32,753 bases of DNA, from assembly GCF_001477495.1 (NCBI RefSeq), contig NZ_LDTF01000061.1:1-32753 (forward strand), in the 5' to 3' direction. The translations under genes and the position numbers were made by a program. Position 1 is the stretch's first letter, and every line of letters begins with the position of its first letter. The notes beneath the pieces are model-generated. The model made no database searches. It saw only the letters and a list, made by a program, of their open reading frames with translations, and was not told the DNA's origin. Positions 24,141-32,109 of this stretch are shown piece by piece. This DNA comes from Sphingomonas yabuuchiae (GTDB lineage Bacteria; Pseudomonadota; Alphaproteobacteria; Sphingomonadales; Sphingomonadaceae).

Positions 24141-27131
24141 TCAGAAGTTGAAGCGCACGCCCGCGCGGTACACCCGCCCGAGAACGTCATAGAGCGCCGG
24201 GTTGACGAAATAGGGCGAGCGGGCCGGATCGCGATTGAACACATTGTCGACCTTGAAATAGGCCGTCACCGCCTTCGTCACATTATAGGTGCCGCCGACG
24301 TCGAAATAAAAGGCGCCGGGGATGAAGTTGTTGTCGATCGTCGGCCGGTTCGCGGTCGAGGCGGGGCAGCCGGTGGTGCACTCGATATATTGATTGCCCA
24401 GCTTGCCGTCGCTGAACCAGCGCTCCTGCAACAGCAGCGACCAGTCGTCGGTGGCATAGGTCTGCACCGCGAGCCACTTCCACTTGGGCGTCGCGCCGAT
24501 GTTGACGCCCGCCGTGTCGTTCGGGATCGTGTTCGGCAGGCCGGTGTCGGTGATGAAGCGCCGGATATTCGTCGCCAGCGCGCGCAGCGTCAGATTGCCC
24601 GGCAGGCCCAGCGGATTACGCCAGCGATAGCTCGCCTCGATGTCGAAGCCGTCGGTCAGGATCGAGGCCAGGTTGAACGACTGGACGTTGATGAAGTTCG
24701 GGCCATTGGGGTTGTTCAGGTTGAACACGCCACAGGTTTCGGGCGCGATGTTCAGATAGCACAGGTTGACGATGTCCTGCGCGCCCAGGCTGGAGATCAC
24801 GTCGGTGATCTTGATCTTGTAATAGTCGACCGACAGGCTGAGCCCCGGGATCGCCTGCGAGTTGGAGAAGGCAATGCCCAGCGTGGTGTTGCGCGCGATT
24901 TCGGGCGTCAGGTTGACGTTTCCGATGGTGTTCTGGAGCGCCAGCACATTGACGTTGCGGAACGGATCGAAAAAGCCGGGCAGCGTCGTGGTGACGGGCG
25001 CGGCGAACAGCTCCGACAGGTTGGGCGCGCGGACATCGCGCGAGGTCACGCCGCGGATGCGCAGGCCATCGACCGGCAGGTCCCAGGTGCCGCCGATCTT
25101 CCACGCCCAGACGGTGCCCGAGGTGCTGTAATCGGTGACGCGCACCGCGCCGTTGATGTTGGCGCGGCCACCCGCGTCCGAATTGATGACCGGCAGGTTC
25201 GCCTCGACGAACGCTTCCTTCACGCTATAGGCGCCGCTGCCGTTCTTGTAATTGCCCGCATACCAGTTGTTGCCGTCCGCCAGCAGCGCCGGGTCGGTAG
25301 GGTAGTTGGCGTTGGCGGGCGTGTTGGCAAAACCCGCGCCGTAGGGGTCGGCGCGCACGCGGTAGAATTCGTGGCGGAACTCGCCGCCGAACGCGATCGA
25401 GACCGGCCCCGCCCAGGACGAGAAGGGCGAGCCCGAGAAGTTCAGGCTGATGACGTCCTGTGTCTGGCGGGTCCGCTGATAGGGGCCATATTGCGGCATG
25501 ATATAGCTGATCGCCGCCGCCGAGGGATTGCCCCCGAAGATGTTGAGCGGCTGGCATCCATTGGCGCGCGCGGTCGCATCGGCGCAGACGATCGCGCCAT
25601 TCAGCGTCGTTGCGTTGATCGCCTGGTTGAAGCGGCGCGACAGCATGATGTTGCTGACATCGACATCGGTGTAGTTGGTGCCGTGCTCATAGTACATGTC
25701 GTAGGACCAGTCCGATCCTGCAACGCTTTCACGCCCCTTGGCCCCTGCGACAAAGCGATACTGGCGGCGATCGGTATAGACCTGGGTGTTGCCGAGCGCC
25801 GCGTTGCTGGTGCCGTACTGGAAATTGGTGATGCCCGCCGTGGCGCACTGCGCCTTGACCAGCGCGGGAACATAGGGATTGGCGCACTGGATGGTCAGGT
25901 TCGGGCGATTCTGCCCGCCGACTGGCTGGTTGTTGGTCTTCACCTGGCCGATATTGATCGTGCCGTAAATCTCGCCATTGGCGGCGAAGTCATAGCCGAT
26001 ACGACCATAGCCGTTGACGCGCTGGATCTTCGACTGGAGCGACCGTCCGGCATCGACATTGCCCGACAGGTCGCCACCCTGGCAGAAGCCGGGCAGACAG
26101 CCCCGGACATTACCCGCCGCGTCGCGCGCGGGCACGCCGTTCGAGCCGTATTGGAACTGGAACGGATTGCCGGACTGGTCGAAGGCGATGCCCTGAAGCG
26201 GCCCGGCGGTGATGAGGCCGTACTTCGTATAGTTGTAGGACTGGGCATAGTCGCGGAACAGATATTGCGGCGACCCGTCGTTCAGGACGTTGCGGTTGAT
26301 CAGCGTCGACTGGCGGAACCAGTCGCGGCCGTTCGCCAGGCCGATGCCGAAGTCGCCGCCACCGACGCCGTCCTCATGTGCATATTCACCGCTGGCAATC
26401 ACATGCACCGTGTCGTTCAACAGGCTGGTGCCGCCGGCCAGCTGGACCAGCACCTGCTGGTCGTCGCCATAGGTGGTGACGCCGCCCTGGACATTGCCCT
26501 TGATCCCCTTGAACCGGGTATCGGTGATGAAGTTGACCACGCCGCCGACCGCGTCCGAACCATAGGAGGCCGACGCGCCACCATTGACCACATCGACTCG
26601 CTTGATCAGCAATTGCGGAAACAGGCTGATATCGGGAACGCCCGTCACGTTCGCACCGACGACGCGCTGCCCGTCGAGCAGGGTCAGGGTGCGGATCGCG
26701 CCGACGCCGCGCAGCGAGAAGGAGCTGAGGCCCTGCTGGCCGCTCGACGTGCTGAAGGTGTTCGTCGCGGTGCCGGTCGAGCCCTGGAGCGATGGAAGCT
26801 GCGCAACCGTGGTGAAGACGTTGGGCTGGGCGTTGGCGGCGATCTGTTCCTCGCCGATCACCGTGGTCGGGGTGGGTGCGGTGAAGCCGCCGGTGGTGAT
26901 GCGCGATCCGGTGACAATGATGTCGCGGGTCGGGGCTTCGTCGACCTGATCGGTTTGGGGCGTGGGGGTCTGGAGGGTTGTCGGATCGGATGAGGCGTCC
27001 TGCGCCGTCTGGTTCGGAGGAACCTGCGCCCAGGCCGGTGCGGCGATCATTCCGCCCGCCAGAACCATCAGGCTGGCCGCACCCAAGGCGCGACGGCGCA
27101 GCCGCCGGGTATGCGTTCCCGTCTTCATCAT
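24141..27131 (-). CDS. TonB-dependent outer-membrane receptor (large)
   Basis: 996 residues from the ATG at 27131 (the next codon is also ATG; GAGG lies 3 or 6 bases upstream). The longer frame to 27179 would start inside the operator. Signal peptide with a strongly basic n-region (HTRRLRRRALGAASLMVLAGGMIAAPAWA), then TonB-box-like TRDIIVTGSRI, plug (AQLPSLQGSTGTATNTF, FSLRGVGAIRTLTLLDGQRVVG, IKRVDVVNGGASASYGSDAVGGVVNFIT) and a long barrel ending FNF. The size and the LLDGQR/ASYGSDAVGG plug are usual for receptors in proteobacterial carbohydrate loci. First gene of a unit with a secreted GH43. Confidence 0.95.
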   Translation of the reverse strand: MMKTGTHTRRLRRRALGAASLMVLAGGMIAAPAWAQVPPNQTAQDASSDPTTLQTPTPQTDQVDEAPTRDIIVTGSRITTGGFTAPTPTTVIGEEQIAANAQPNVFTTVAQLPSLQGSTGTATNTFSTSSGQQGLSSFSLRGVGAIRTLTLLDGQRVVGANVTGVPDISLFPQLLIKRVDVVNGGASASYGSDAVGGVVNFITDTRFKGIKGNVQGGVTTYGDDQQVLVQLAGGTSLLNDTVHVIASGEYAHEDGVGGGDFGIGLANGRDWFRQSTLINRNVLNDGSPQYLFRDYAQSYNYTKYGLITAGPLQGIAFDQSGNPFQFQYGSNGVPARDAAGNVRGCLPGFCQGGDLSGNVDAGRSLQSKIQRVNGYGRIGYDFAANGEIYGTINIGQVKTNNQPVGGQNRPNLTIQCANPYVPALVKAQCATAGITNFQYGTSNAALGNTQVYTDRRQYRFVAGAKGRESVAGSDWSYDMYYEHGTNYTDVDVSNIMLSRRFNQAINATTLNGAIVCADATARANGCQPLNIFGGNPSAAAISYIMPQYGPYQRTRQTQDVISLNFSGSPFSSWAGPVSIAFGGEFRHEFYRVRADPYGAGFANTPANANYPTDPALLADGNNWYAGNYKNGSGAYSVKEAFVEANLPVINSDAGGRANINGAVRVTDYSTSGTVWAWKIGGTWDLPVDGLRIRGVTSRDVRAPNLSELFAAPVTTTLPGFFDPFRNVNVLALQNTIGNVNLTPEIARNTTLGIAFSNSQAIPGLSLSVDYYKIKITDVISSLGAQDIVNLCYLNIAPETCGVFNLNNPNGPNFINVQSFNLASILTDGFDIEASYRWRNPLGLPGNLTLRALATNIRRFITDTGLPNTIPNDTAGVNIGATPKWKWLAVQTYATDDWSLLLQERWFSDGKLGNQYIECTTGCPASTANRPTIDNNFIPGAFYFDVGGTYNVTKAVTAYFKVDNVFNRDPARSPYFVNPALYDVLGRVYRAGVRFNF

Positions 27132-27160
27132 GATCCTCATCCCTTTTGATTCTGTTTTAT

Positions 27161-27176
27161 CTGGTAACGTTACCAG
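27161..27176. promoter_or_regulatory. LacI-type operator (perfect 16-bp palindrome)
   Basis: CTGGTAACGTTACCAG is a perfect palindrome with the central CG typical of LacI-family sites. It lies 30-45 bases upstream of the second receptor's start and just downstream of a TTGACA-containing promoter, covering the predicted transcription start. The LacI-family protein at 21949-22989 is the natural candidate repressor. Confidence 0.7.
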
Positions 27177-27178
27177 CA

Positions 27179-27207
27179 CTCATTTCCTGTTTTGGCGCTC
27201 GTGTCAA
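27179..27207 (-). promoter_or_regulatory. sigma-70-type promoter of second TonB receptor
   Basis: On the minus strand TTGACA (27207-27202) is followed after 17 bases by AATGAG (27184-27179), a weak -10. The LacI-type palindrome starts 3 bases beyond. The -35 overlaps an inverted repeat CGTGTCA/TGACACG (27200-27224), a possible second regulator site. Confidence 0.4.
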
Positions 27208-27280
27208 TGTTGCAAAATGACACGTAGATCAGGCGAATGGGATTGACGGGATGAGCGAATGCCTCGCCCGGATCAATTCA

Positions 27281-27402
27281 TCCTCCCCGGCACGGGGAGG
27301 GGGACCAGCGAAGCGGCTGGGGGGGCGTCCCCCAAAGGATGACCTTTGAAGAAGCACCCTCCGTCAGCGCTGTGCGTTGCCGCCTCCCCGTACCGAGGAG
27401 GA
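27281..27402. repeat. 122-bp palindromic intergenic repeat, copy 2
   Basis: The outer arms (27281-27303 and 27380-27402) match in 20 of 23 positions as an inverted repeat; each is a hairpin built on CTCCCCG/CGGGGAG. Read on the minus strand, the order of blocks (GGGGAGGCGGCA, then CTGACGGAGGGTG) follows that of copy 1 read on the plus strand, so the two are related and inverted. It lies between the Zur-like gene's end and the receptor promoter. Confidence 0.75.
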
Positions 27403-27411
27403 TTTAAGGCC

Positions 27412-27879
27412 TCAATCCTTTGGACAATCCGCGCAGCGACCGCGCACCTCGATCACAGGACGCTCCGGACGGAACCCCGCGCCAACGGCGGCGTCGCGGA
27501 CCGCGCCGGTCAGGCGGTCATCGTCGATATGCGTGATCTGCCCGCATTTGTCGCAGACCAGGAAGATGCAGTCGTGCAGGCAGTCGGGATGCGCGTTGGC
27601 GACATAGGCATTGGCGCTCTCCACCCGGCGGGCCAGGTTCGCGCCGACGAACAGGTCGAGGATGCGATAGACGCTGTTCGCCGCCACGCGTCGACCCTGC
27701 GACTGCGACATGACATCGGCGATATCATAGGCCGAGGCGGGCTTGTCGAACCCGGCCAGCGCCTCGAACACGCTGGCGCGCATCGCCGTCCACTGCTCCC
27801 CCGCCCGCTCCAGGGTGGCCTTGGCCGCGACGGAGAGATCGGCCCCCTGGGGCTCCTGATGGGTGTGAGCATGCGCCAT
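27412..27879 (-). CDS. zur: Fur-family regulator, Zur-like
   Basis: 155 residues. Winged helix (WTAMRASVFEALAGFDKPASAYDIADVMSQ...ANSVYRILDLFVGANLARRV, residues 30-86) followed by the dimerisation/metal domain. Structural zinc Cys pairs Cys109-x-x-Cys112 (VCDKCGQ) and Cys149-x-x-Cys152 (GRCADC); His97, Cys100, His102 and Cys104 in the AHPDCLHDC segment fit the sensing-site region. The His-rich N-terminus (MAHAHTHQ) and the CxxC pattern favour Zur (zinc) over Fur or PerR, though the metal cannot be proven by reading. It would repress zinc-uptake genes when zinc is plentiful. Divergent from heme A synthase; none of its likely targets is in the window. Confidence 0.85.
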   Translation of the reverse strand: MAHAHTHQEPQGADLSVAAKATLERAGEQWTAMRASVFEALAGFDKPASAYDIADVMSQSQGRRVAANSVYRILDLFVGANLARRVESANAYVANAHPDCLHDCIFLVCDKCGQITHIDDDRLTGAVRDAAVGAGFRPERPVIEVRGRCADCPKD

Positions 27880-27909
27880 GGAAGGGATTTAGGCGGTGCC
27901 GCCCCGGCG

Positions 27910-27949
27910 GGCAAGGTCCGGACGGCAAGGCCGGGCGGCAAGGTCGGGC
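27910..27949. repeat. three tandem 13-14 bp repeats
   Basis: GGCAAGGTCCGGAC, GGCAAGGCCGGGC and GGCAAGGTCGGGC follow each other without gaps between the divergent zur-like and heme A synthase genes. They may be simple replication-slippage repeats; no function is evident. Confidence 0.5.
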
Positions 27950-28003
27950 GGCGGGGCATTCGGTCCACTATCGCGCGCGGGCACCAGACCCTATTATTGC
28001 ATC

Positions 28004-29059
28004 ATGCTGCAACCGAGCCCCGCCTTCATGATTACCGCCCGCCCCCGCAGTCTGGCACGCTGGCTGTTCGCGGTCGCCGGGCTGATCGTCGCCATGGTCG
28101 TCGTCGGCGGCATCACGCGCCTAACCAATAGCGGCCTGTCGATCACCGAATGGAAGCCGATCACCGGGATCGCACCGCCGCTGACCGACGCGCAGTGGCA
28201 GGCCGAGTTCGCCAATTACAAGCGCATCCCCGAATATTGGACCTTCAACCGCGACATGACGCTGGCCGGGTTCAAGGCGATCTTCTTCTGGGAATATCTC
28301 CACCGCGTGCTGGGTCGGGTGATCGGCATGGCCTTTGCCCTGCCGCTGATCTGGTTCTGGGCGAAGAAGGCCATTCCGGCTGGCTACAAGCCGCGCCTGG
28401 TCGCGCTGCTGGCGCTGGGCGGGCTACAGGGCGCGGTCGGTTGGTGGATGGTCGCGTCGGGTCTGGTCGAGCGAACCGATGTCAGCCATATCCGGCTGAC
28501 CGTCCACCTGCTGACCGCGCTGTTCATCCTGGCGGGGATCGTGTGGACTGCGCTCGACCTGATGGCGCTGCACCGCAATCGCCTCGCGGCCCCTGCCCGG
28601 CTGACGCTGCTGGGTGCGGGCGCGGTGCTGACGCTGTTCGTCCAGCTGATGTTCGGCGCGCTGACCGCCGGGCTGGACGCGGGCTATGCCTTTTCCAGCT
28701 GGCCGCTGATGGGCGACGCCTGGTTCCCGGCCGGTACGCCGATGACGACACCCGCCATCGCCAATGCCTTCGACAATCCCGTGGTGGTGCAGTTCATCCA
28801 TCGCTGGTTCGCCTTCGCGGCGGCGGGGATGCTCGCCTGGATGGCGGCGCGCGCGATCCGCCACGGGGCGCTGCGTGCCGGATGGCTGGTGATCGTGCTG
28901 GTCGTCGTCCAGATCGGCCTGGGCATCGCCACGCTTCTGTCAGGCGTGCAGATCGACATCGCGGTCGCGCATCAGGCCAATGCCGCGCTCCTGCTGATCG
29001 CCGCGACCGCCGCCGCGCACCGCCTCGGGAGCGCCGCCCAAACCCGCAAGGTATCATAA
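28004..29059 (+). CDS. ctaA: heme A synthase (COX15/CtaA family)
   Basis: 351 residues from ATG 28004 (ATG 28028 is an alternative; neither has a Shine-Dalgarno). Eight hydrophobic helices. Family motifs are intact: [24 protein letters not shown], the first His in [12 protein letters not shown], another in [12 protein letters not shown], and the second pair in QFIHRWFAF and [11 protein letters not shown], the heme-binding residues of the two four-helix bundles. It hydroxylates the C8 methyl of heme O to give heme A for cytochrome aa3 oxidases in the inner membrane. TATTAT at 27992-27997 is placed so that transcription would start at about the ATG. Confidence 0.95.
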   Translation: MLQPSPAFMITARPRSLARWLFAVAGLIVAMVVVGGITRLTNSGLSITEWKPITGIAPPLTDAQWQAEFANYKRIPEYWTFNRDMTLAGFKAIFFWEYLHRVLGRVIGMAFALPLIWFWAKKAIPAGYKPRLVALLALGGLQGAVGWWMVASGLVERTDVSHIRLTVHLLTALFILAGIVWTALDLMALHRNRLAAPARLTLLGAGAVLTLFVQLMFGALTAGLDAGYAFSSWPLMGDAWFPAGTPMTTPAIANAFDNPVVVQFIHRWFAFAAAGMLAWMAARAIRHGALRAGWLVIVLVVVQIGLGIATLLSGVQIDIAVAHQANAALLLIAATAAAHRLGSAAQTRKVS

Positions 29060-29085
29060 TACCCGTCAGCAAAGGCCCACTTTGC

Positions 29086-29114
29086 TTGACATTTTGGGGG
29101 CCCTCCAGCATTGG
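29086..29114 (+). promoter_or_regulatory. probable rplM-rpsI promoter
   Basis: TTGACA at 29086-29091 is followed at 17 bases by CATTGG, a poor -10 match. It lies in the gap between ctaA and rplM, about 70 bases before the leader hairpin and start codon region. The -35 is convincing, the -10 is not. Confidence 0.4.
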
Positions 29115-29125
29115 ACCCTCGTTCG

Positions 29126-29149
29126 CGCCGCCCGGGTTTACGGGCGGCG
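29126..29149 (+). promoter_or_regulatory. leader hairpin upstream of rplM
   Basis: CGCCGCCCG and CGGGCGGCG form a perfect 9-bp stem with the loop GGTTTA, 32 bases before the L13 start. Ribosomal-protein leaders often carry autoregulatory structures; it could also be an attenuator, although only TGTTGCATTTC follows. Function is inferred from position only. Confidence 0.4.
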
Positions 29150-29181
29150 TGTTGCATTTCAAACCGAAAGGTCTCACGCCC

Positions 29182-29661
29182 ATGAAGGCGCTCATGAAGA
29201 CCACCAAGGCGGCCAAGCCGCACGAGGTGGAAAAGAAGTGGCATATCGTCGACGCCGACGGTCTGGTTGTCGGCCGTGCCGCCACCATCATCGCGAACAT
29301 CCTGCGCGGCAAGCACAAGCCGTCGTTCACCCCGCACGTCGATTGCGGTGACAACGTCATCGTCATCAACGCGGATAAGGTGCGCTTCACCGGCAACAAG
29401 CTGGGTCAGAAGGTGTACTACAAGCACACCGGTTACGCCGGTGGTATCAAGGGCATCACCGCCGCCAAGGTCCTGGAAGGCCGCTTCCCCGAGCGAGTCC
29501 TGGAAAAGGCCGTCGAGCGCATGATCCCGCGTGGCCCGCTGGGCCGTCAGCAGATGCGCAACCTGCGTATCTTCGCCGGCACCGAGCATCCGCACGCCGC
29601 TCAGAACCCCGAAGTCCTCGACATCGCGTCGATGAACCGCAAGAACAAGGTGGGCGCATAA
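29182..29661 (+). CDS. rplM: 50S ribosomal protein L13
   Basis: 159 residues. Start taken at 29182 ([32 protein letters not shown]), with AAAGG about 11 bases upstream; ATG at 29194 is an alternative. The hallmark L13 segments [53 protein letters not shown] and [36 protein letters not shown] are present. It binds 23S rRNA early in large-subunit assembly. The long open frame extending to 28150 is only out-of-frame reading of ctaA. Its TAA shares one base with the rpsI ATG (TAATG), the conserved rplM-rpsI pair. Confidence 0.97.
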   Translation: MKALMKTTKAAKPHEVEKKWHIVDADGLVVGRAATIIANILRGKHKPSFTPHVDCGDNVIVINADKVRFTGNKLGQKVYYKHTGYAGGIKGITAAKVLEGRFPERVLEKAVERMIPRGPLGRQQMRNLRIFAGTEHPHAAQNPEVLDIASMNRKNKVGA

Positions 29662-30203
29662 TGTCCGATAACCGCCAGTCGCTCGCCGATCTCGGCGCTA
29701 CCCTGAACCAGCAGGCCGCTGCCGCTCCGGCGCAGACCGCTGCTGCCGGTGAAGCGCCCGCCGCTCCCGCCGAGCGCGTCAGCACCACCCCGCTGCGTCA
29801 GCAGGAACTGGACAAGTTCGGCCGCGCCTATGCGACCGGCCGTCGTAAAGACGCCGTCGCTCGCGTCTGGCTGAAGCCGGGTTCGGGCAAGATCACGATC
29901 AACGGTCGTGACCAGGAAGTCTATTTCGCGCGTCCGACGCTGCGCCTCGTCATCAACCAGGTGTTCGGCATCACCGAGCGCGAGGGTCAGTATGACGTGA
30001 TCTGCACCGTCAAGGGCGGTGGTCTGTCGGGCCAGGCCGGTGCGGTCAAGCACGGCATCAGCCAGGCGCTGACTAAGTTCGAGCCGGTTCTGCGCGCTCC
30101 GGTCAAGGCCGCTGGCTTCCTGACCCGCGACAGCCGTACCGTCGAGCGTAAGAAGTATGGCCGCGCCAAGGCGCGTCGCAGCTTCCAGTTCTCGAAGCGC
30201 TAA
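29661..30203 (+). CDS. rpsI: 30S ribosomal protein S9
   Basis: 180 residues, about 50 longer than the E. coli protein. The core starts at about residue 54 ([28 protein letters not shown]) and ends with the conserved QFSKR tail that reaches the P-site t[48 protein letters not shown] is also typical. The first ~50 residues are Ala/Pro/Gln-rich and look unstructured, an extension also common in alphaproteobacteria. Coupled to rplM by the TAATG overlap; an intrinsic terminator follows. Confidence 0.97.
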   Translation: MSDNRQSLADLGATLNQQAAAAPAQTAAAGEAPAAPAERVSTTPLRQQELDKFGRAYATGRRKDAVARVWLKPGSGKITINGRDQEVYFARPTLRLVINQVFGITEREGQYDVICTVKGGGLSGQAGAVKHGISQALTKFEPVLRAPVKAAGFLTRDSRTVERKKYGRAKARRSFQFSKR

Positions 30204-30260
30204 GATGCGGACCGCCTCAGATCGCGCGAGCGATCCGGGGACACGCTACGAAGCACGAAG

Positions 30261-30290
30261 GAGCGGTCCGGCAACGGGCCGCTCTTTTTG
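30261..30290 (+). terminator. intrinsic terminator of rplM-rpsI
   Basis: GAGCGGTCCG and CGGGCCGCTC pair (one T-G wobble) around GCAA, followed by TTTTTG and TTTGG. It is 57 bases after the rpsI stop. Confidence 0.88.
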
Positions 30291-30331
30291 TTTGGGGCGG
30301 ACATCATGCGCCCGACAGGACCAACGCTCCT

Positions 30332-31222
30332 ATGACGAACCCTTTGTGGATTCCCGCCACCATCGCGGCCTCGGTCTTCCAGGTCGGACGCAACGCCTTG
30401 CAGCGTGGGGTCATGTCATCCTCGGGGCCGTGGGGCGCGACGCTGGTGCGGTTCCTGTTCGGCCTGCCCTTCTCGATCCTGTTCGTCACGGTCGGCCATC
30501 TCGTCATGCCGGGGGCCGATCTTCACTGGAGCGGCGCCTTCTGGCTGTCGGCGATCGTGGGAGCCGCGTCGCAAGTGCTGGCGACGGCCGCCCTGCTCGA
30601 CGCGATGCAGCGGTCCGGCTTCGCGGTCGGCACCGCGCTCCAGCAAAGCTCGCTGCCGCTGGCCGCGCTGCTCGGCCTGATCGTCTATCATGACCGGATC
30701 AGCGGCGCGGCCTGGATCGGCGTGGCGATCACCACGGCCGGGCTGGTCGCCCTGTCCTGGCCGCCGCCCGAGCAACGCCGTGCCTCGCTGATCGGGGCGG
30801 CCATGGGACTGGCCTCGGGTCTGTTCTTCGGCTTCTCGCTCAATGCGTTTCGCCACGCCGCGCTGGCGCTCGATCCCGTCCACCCGGTCTTTGCCGCGCT
30901 GGTCTGTGTCGCCGTCGTTCAGGCGATGCAGACGGTCGCACTCGGCCTGATCCTCGCCTGGCGCGATCCCGCGACCCTGGTCGAGGTGGCTCGCCGTTGG
31001 CGGCCGTCGCTGGGCGCGGGATTGTGCGGCGCCTGTGCGTCGGCGGGATGGTTCGTGGCGCTCGCTTTGTCCCCCGCCGCACCGGTCCGCGCGCTGGGTA
31101 TCATAGAGGCGCCCATCGCCGCGATGGCGGGACACCGGCTGTTCCGCGAACGACTAGGCGCGAGGCAAATCCTGTCGGGGGCCGCGATCATCGGCGGGGT
31201 ATTGCTGACGACGCTGTTCTGA
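30332..31222 (+). CDS. EamA/DMT-superfamily membrane transporter
   Basis: 296 residues with about ten hydrophobic helices arranged as two five-helix repeats, the drug/metabolite transporter layout. The first repeat includes LVRFLFGLPFSILFVTVGHLV and AFAVGTALQQSSLPLAALLGLIVYHDRI (the conserved Pro/Gly turn before the last helix); the second ends ALGIIEAPIAAMAGHRLFRERLGARQILSGAAIIGGVLLTTLF, a standard EamA ending. It probably exports or exchanges a small metabolite across the inner membrane, but the substrate cannot be told. It stands alone after the rpsI terminator. Confidence 0.85.
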   Translation: MTNPLWIPATIAASVFQVGRNALQRGVMSSSGPWGATLVRFLFGLPFSILFVTVGHLVMPGADLHWSGAFWLSAIVGAASQVLATAALLDAMQRSGFAVGTALQQSSLPLAALLGLIVYHDRISGAAWIGVAITTAGLVALSWPPPEQRRASLIGAAMGLASGLFFGFSLNAFRHAALALDPVHPVFAALVCVAVVQAMQTVALGLILAWRDPATLVEVARRWRPSLGAGLCGACASAGWFVALALSPAAPVRALGIIEAPIAAMAGHRLFRERLGARQILSGAAIIGGVLLTTLF

Positions 31223-31317
31223 CATGCGCGTTGTGGCAGCCATGTCATGGCGGCTTCATGGGGTGGCCATCGGGACCGTCGCATGGTGGCTGATATAAGG
31301 TTCGTGGAGGTAGGGAC

Positions 31318-32109
31318 ATGCAGGCTCGTCTCGGAACCCGTTTATGGCTGCTCGCCTTCGCAGGTTTTGCGTTGCCCGCATCTGCCTCACCGCCGTCCCC
31401 CGTCGATCTGTCGGAATTGGCCCCCGGCTGGCGGCTCTTGGCGAGTCAGGGTCCCGATGAGGAAGACCCGAGCGGCAACACCGCACCGGGCACGCTCCAC
31501 CTCTGCATCACACGCGATGGCGGCAAGAGTTGCCACCCGGCGCTCGACGACCTGCTGGATAGACCCGACCAACCCAGCCCGTTCGACCAGGCGCATTATC
31601 TGGAAGCAGCCCGGATCGTCCGCGCCAATCCCAACCGGGCGCTGCTATGGGTGCAGGTGGCCAGTGTGCATGCCGGCAATGGCGACCAATGGGTCGGCCG
31701 CATGGCGCTATCCTATGACCGGGCAGCAAATCGCTTCGTGCCGGTGTTCCGCCAGCAGACGGGGCGTAACAACAATCAGGAGGTGCGGTTCGTCGAAAGG
31801 GGGCGGCTGCGCGGCGCGATCATCTCCGCTGTGCCCACGTCCGACGCACCGTTCGGCTTCTGGATCACCGTGAACCGGATGGATGCGAGCGGTCGCTATG
31901 CCCAGGTCCTGCGCTATCGCAGCGCGACGCATTATGGCGACGGCAATCCGCTGGCGGTGATCGACTCGGACATGCCCGAGACGCTGCGTCGGTTGAAGCT
32001 GTGGCAGCCGGGCGAACCGCTTCCCCTGCCCGATCGCGCCTGCCCCAAACCTCGACTGATCGCGCAGACCTTGTGGTGCACCGATCCGCCCGCTTTGAAA
32101 TCGCATTAG
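31318..32109 (+). CDS. secreted protein of unknown function
   Basis: 263 residues. A strong ribosome site (GGAGG eight bases before the ATG) and a Sec signal peptide (LWLLAFAGFALPASAS, cut near residue 24) support the start. Four Cys occur in two pairs: Cys63/Cys72 (LCITRDGGKSC) and two near the C-terminus (ACPKP...WCTD), suggesting disulfides in the periplasm. The middle is beta-rich (LLWVQVASVHAGNGDQ, ALSYDRAANRFVPVF). I recognise no family or catalytic motif. Its stop overlaps the convergent modC stop by four bases. Confidence 0.75.
   Translation: MQARLGTRLWLLAFAGFALPASASPPSPVDLSELAPGWRLLASQGPDEEDPSGNTAPGTLHLCITRDGGKSCHPALDDLLDRPDQPSPFDQAHYLEAARIVRANPNRALLWVQVASVHAGNGDQWVGRMALSYDRAANRFVPVFRQQTGRNNNQEVRFVERGRLRGAIISAVPTSDAPFGFWITVNRMDASGRYAQVLRYRSATHYGDGNPLAVIDSDMPETLRRLKLWQPGEPLPLPDRACPKPRLIAQTLWCTDPPALKSH

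Noticed and set aside
24102..26993. 963-residue open frame on the plus strand
   Set aside because: It is antisense to the large TonB receptor, whose signal peptide, plug motifs and terminal Phe are clear. Long antisense frames are expected at this GC content.
28150..29181. Long N-terminal extension of L13 within ctaA
   Set aside because: L13 homologs start near 29182; the extension reads ctaA out of frame.
31239..31251. GCCATGTCATGGC palindrome after the DMT transporter gene
   Set aside because: Short, without a T-run or a nearby promoter; not enough to call a terminator or operator.
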